Shown here in pieces: positions 61,559-64,000 of a stretch of DNA of 64,000 nucleotides. The position numbers were made by a program, and so were the translations under genes. The stretch lies in the NCBI GenBank assembly GCA_037953745.1, contig JBAKBP010006535.1, positions 45,338 through 109,337 on the forward strand, given 5' to 3'. This DNA is from Lithodes maja. Lineage: Eukaryota > Arthropoda > Malacostraca > Decapoda > Lithodidae. The notes under the pieces are model-generated. The model had not been told where the DNA came from. It did not search any database and saw only the letters and a program-made list of their open reading frames with translations. Numbering within the stretch: position 1 is the stretch's first letter; each line of letters opens with the position of its first letter.

Positions 61559-61905
61559 ATGACAAGAGAGGGTCGCTCATGTGCACGTTCGACAGGGATC
61601 TGCACATGACGGAACACGGGATGGGCCTTAAGCGGTAACTAAGGTAAACCCCTTTTTCTTCTCTTCTATGCTTTTTTCACCTTCGGTGGTAGTTTTGGTT
61701 AATGTACAACGTCTCCTAGAGCAAGATAAGGAGTAGACTCTAGACGTTTTCTTTTTAACCGCGGTTGGAATGACGACATAGCAGTCAAAATAGACAAGTC
61801 GTCATTGCAATTAGGTTAATAGCCTTGACGTTGGATTTTCCAAGACTACTACCAAATAGTAGGTTTTCCTATTTGGTAGGTTGGGAGGTACGTCAAACCT
61901 CCCAA
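61559..61905 (+). repeat. Right inverted terminal repeat with 3' extension
   Basis: 61559-61858 pairs with the left repeat. 61852-61905 is an extension absent from the left end, built of two small hairpins (ACCAAATAG...CTATTTGGT and TTGGGAGGT...ACCTCCCAA). Confidence 0.9.
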
Positions 61906-62585
61906 TATAATAGAATATTAGTAGGTTCAGGGATATTTCGCAGCGAGGGCCGTTCTAAATTAGCTGTGCCCCATGAATATTCTTTCCTCTCACTTAAACA
62001 TTAGGCTACCATAGTGCAGTGGGAATATGAACATGGTTAGATTATTATTCAGTATTCGAGAATGGATAATAAGTCGTAGGCGTGTGCATAAACCTTTAAC
62101 CATCTTGGTGGTGTAATAGTTTAGGTGTCTCAAAATCTGTGTGTGATAACCCGGGTTCGAATCCTGGTGGATCATATATAATTATGCTTCCATTAATTTT
62201 ATTGGAGGTGTTTGGTGTTGTGGTGAAATTAATAAAAAATAGATTATTGGTAGATTCTGGAATATTTCGCAACGAGGCCGTTCTAAATGAGCTGTGCCCC
62301 ATGAATATTCTTTCCTCTCACTTAAACATTAGGCTACCATGGTGCAGTTGGAATATGAACATGATTAGATTAATATCCAGTATTCGAGAATGGATACTAA
62401 GTCGTAGGCGTGTGCATAAACCTTTAACCGTCTTTGTGGTGTAATGGCTAAGGTGTCTAAAAATCTGTGAGTGATAACCCGGGTTCGAATCCTGGTGGAT
62501 CACATACTGTATATGCTTTTATTAATTTCATTGGAGGTGTTTGGTTTTGTGGTGAAATTAATAACAAAATAGATTATTAGTAGTG
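61906..62585 (+). mobile_element. Tandem pair of tRNA-derived SINE units (328-bp period)
   Basis: Box A/box B pairs at 62107-62164 and 62437-62492 (GGTTCGAATCC in both). Between them is a body with GCCCCATGAATATTCTTTCC and a second tRNA-related segment (CTACCATGGTGCAGTTGGAA). It shares architecture and scattered identity with 15237-15880, and with 3685-3835 in the leader. Confidence 0.7.
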
Positions 62586-62587
62586 TA

Positions 62588-63180
62588 GTACTTATTTTCC
62601 AATTCTCCGTATTCTACTAAGGTGGGAATAATTCGACAGTTGTTTGGAAGTTCATATCCTTTATTTAACAAACTCCCAAATAGTTCAATGTTCCCCTAGC
62701 AATTGATTCTCTGTTCGGGCCTAAGTGAGTTCAACACTCAAATTGAATATTATCGTCGACCCACAATAGATTGTACGTTGGAACTCGCAAGTTCCCGTTA
62801 CCACCTATTTGGATACCCGCTATTCAGGTATTGGCTCACTCCGACTTCGATCCAAAGGCACATTACTAGTCTCCAAAATAATATACCAGCTTTACCGGGC
62901 CTCAATATGTCTAATCCAAAGACCAAGGCTTTAATGAATTTGACGGCTATTTACCTATCTTTAACACTCTTACATTATATACATTATTATCTCTAATACA
63001 AATAAATCCGTACCCGTAGGCACCTACATTAATATATCCCTTTGTTTGGACTCTGACGTCCTATCTGACAAATAGATAAACTCAATAACACTGATACCAC
63101 TTACTCAAATAGATATACCTCATTACAAAGTCCAATATAATCAACAATTCATAAACACCTATACTATCAATATTCAATAT
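62588..63180. repeat. LTR-like block, copy 2
   Basis: Homologous to the left half of 24586-25700 with about 80-85 percent identity by eye. It stands alone, bounded by the SINE pair and the RTE 3' end, so it may be a truncated solo LTR. Non-coding. Confidence 0.55.
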
Positions 63181-64000
63181 TTCTATCTATCTATCTATTG
63201 CCCGACGCCGTGATCCCCGAAGGGGTGGCCACGAACGAACCGCCCCCATGCACCTCTGTCCCCAGTCAGTCGACGCCCCTCCTCCCAACCAGCACCGCCT
63301 TCATTCATGTAGTTCCTCACTCCATCCTTCCACCTCATATTCGGTCTACCTCTCCCCCTCTGTCCCTCCACCTCGCTCTCGTACACCCTCTTAGTCATTC
63401 TCTCGCTTTCCATACGTTCCATATGGCCGAACCATCTCAAGTTGTTCCTTTTCACACTTTCCAGCACATCTACCTCCACACCACACCTCCTTCTTACTTC
63501 CTCATTAGTCTGTCTATCCCTCCATGTAATTCCGCACACACTCCTTAAGTAATTCATTTCCACTGCTCTCACTCTTGGTCTGAGTCTCTCAACCAACGTC
63601 CATGCTTCGCTTCCGTAAGTCAGTGTCGGGATTACCACACTGTCATGCAAGGACTTCTTCACTTCCATACTGACCACCCTATTTCTTGTTACTGCTTTTA
63701 ACGTTCCTACAACCCTCTTCCCCTGTTGTACCCTCTCCCGCACCTCTTCATCCATAGTCCCATCTTTACTCAACACACTGCCCAGATACTTAAAAGAGTT
63801 GACGATCTCCATAGCCTGACCGTTCAGCTTCATCTCACACTCTGTGACTTCACCCCTTTCGAAGACCATAACCTTGCTCTTCCCCGTATTTACCTTCAAA
63901 TTCCGTTTTTCGCACACTGTTCCAAACTCATTTACCAGACCCTGCAACTCCCATTCATTATCACTCATCAGAACTGTATCATCTGCAAACAGCAGTATAG
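63181..64000 (-). mobile_element. RTE-like LINE, 3' part (continues beyond right edge)
   Basis: The element's 3' end is the TATC run at 63181-63197 (ATAG on the element strand), followed upstream by coding sequence to the window edge. It is the best preserved of three copies of this family here. Confidence 0.8.
63195..63998 (-). CDS. RTE-like reverse transcriptase, C-terminal part (partial at edge)
   Basis: Open from the window edge. The first residues are ILLFADDTVLMSDN, the catalytic FADD box of the RT. Then come KSKVMVFERGEVTECEMKLN, FKYLGSVLSKDGTMDEEVRE, PTLTYGSEAWTLVERLRPRV, YLRSVCGITWRDRQTNEEVR, RWFGHMERMESERMTKRVYE and RGRGRPNMRWKDGV. These blocks are typical of RTE-type ORFs after the palm. 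The ATG at 63968 is internal, not a start. No damage is visible in this portion, so the copy may be intact outside the window. Confidence 0.82.
   Translation of the reverse strand: MLLFADDTVLMSDNEWELQGLVNEFGTVCEKRNLKVNTGKSKVMVFERGEVTECEMKLNGQAMEIVNSFKYLGSVLSKDGTMDEEVRERVQQGKRVVGTLKAVTRNRVVSMEVKKSLHDSVVIPTLTYGSEAWTLVERLRPRVRAVEMNYLRSVCGITWRDRQTNEEVRRRCGVEVDVLESVKRNNLRWFGHMERMESERMTKRVYESEVEGQRGRGRPNMRWKDGVRNYMNEGGAGWEEGRRLTGDRGAWGRFVRGHPFGDHGVGQ

Larger units (their letters stand above)
53846..61905 (+). mobile_element. DIRS-type tyrosine-recombinase retrotransposon, structurally complete, coding frames broken
   Basis: An 8.06-kb unit with the three DIRS hallmarks. (1) Inverted terminal repeats of about 295 bp (53846-54142 and 61559-61858). 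(2) A right-end extension of about 50 bp. (3) An internal complementary region (61383-61495) that matches both outer ends. Inside are a GC-rich gag-like region, RT-RNase H with the DIRS-specific C-terminal domain, and a tyrosine recombinase. There is no DDE integrase. DIRS elements replicate through a circle whose junction is templated by the internal complementary region and insert by the recombinase, giving no target duplication; none is seen here. Confidence 0.88.

Noticed and set aside
15242..62492. tRNA genes at 15242, 15568, 62107 and 62437
   Set aside because: Boxes A and B are good, but acceptor stems are not formed and all sit in repeated SINE units.
1..64000. Host protein-coding gene with introns
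   Set aside because: No exon-like conserved domain outside transposable elements was found. Short exons cannot be excluded without transcript data.

Overview
The window is eukaryotic, intron-rich-genome style intergenic DNA, and I see no convincing host gene in it. Almost everything recognisable is a transposable element. The mix is BEL/Pao, several Ty3/gypsy lineages, DIRS with a tyrosine recombinase, Penelope-like, CR1/jockey-like and RTE-like LINEs, tRNA-derived SINEs, and mariner, hAT, PIF/Harbinger and piggyBac-type TIR elements, with long (TA)n microsatellites between them. Together with the (TA)n abundance this fits an arthropod, most plausibly a decapod crustacean. That host call is inference only.

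Layout. 1-375 is the endonuclease end of a Penelope-like element, cut by a minus-strand LINE copy (376-3250) that carries a TTAA-flanked MITE. 3250-6640 is old non-coding repeat sequence with a tRNA-like SINE. 6641-12555 is a minus-strand Ty3/gypsy element in the usual order protease-RT-RNase H-integrase, with a second MITE inside its integrase. 12556-14970 is a plus-strand LINE copy with an open 806-codon frame. 15237-15880 is a tandem pair of bipartite tRNA-derived SINE units. 15881-23152 is a minus-strand gypsy element with two LTR copies. 23193-23262 holds a hammerhead-like RNA motif. 23341-24411 is a mariner-like TIR element. 24586-27571 is an LTR-like block plus a deleted gypsy integrase unit.

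29192-36219 is a complete BEL/Pao element with a 5-bp target duplication (GTTAC) and a 3' LTR rebuilt as a 126-bp-arm palindrome. 37260-38235 is an internally deleted RTE-like LINE. 38945-46186 is a young gypsy element with LTRs of about 1.78 kb and one uninterrupted 994-codon gag-protease-integrase(remnant)-RNase H frame. 46264-49584 is a nest of DNA transposons. 49585-53845 is mostly tandem and simple repeats with a MITE and small LINE/PLE scraps.

53846-61905 is the most unusual object: a DIRS-type element with about 295-bp inverted terminal repeats and an internal complementary region matching both outer ends. Its coding strand is strikingly poor in A, its RT has Ala at both aligned catalytic Asp positions examined, and its frames are broken. 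After it come another SINE pair, another LTR-like block, and an RTE-like LINE running off the right edge.

Two themes link the parts. First, three gypsy copies (15881-23152, 25853-27571, 38945-46186), each with different deletions, are all consistent with the order protease-integrase-RT-RNase H known from Gmr1-like elements, unlike the canonical element at 6641-12555. Second, several different short elements end in CCC/CAC...G and sit between TTAA copies, pointing to a resident piggyBac-like transposase. Many coding frames are broken by single-base shifts, often at homopolymers. Some of these could be assembly errors rather than real decay.
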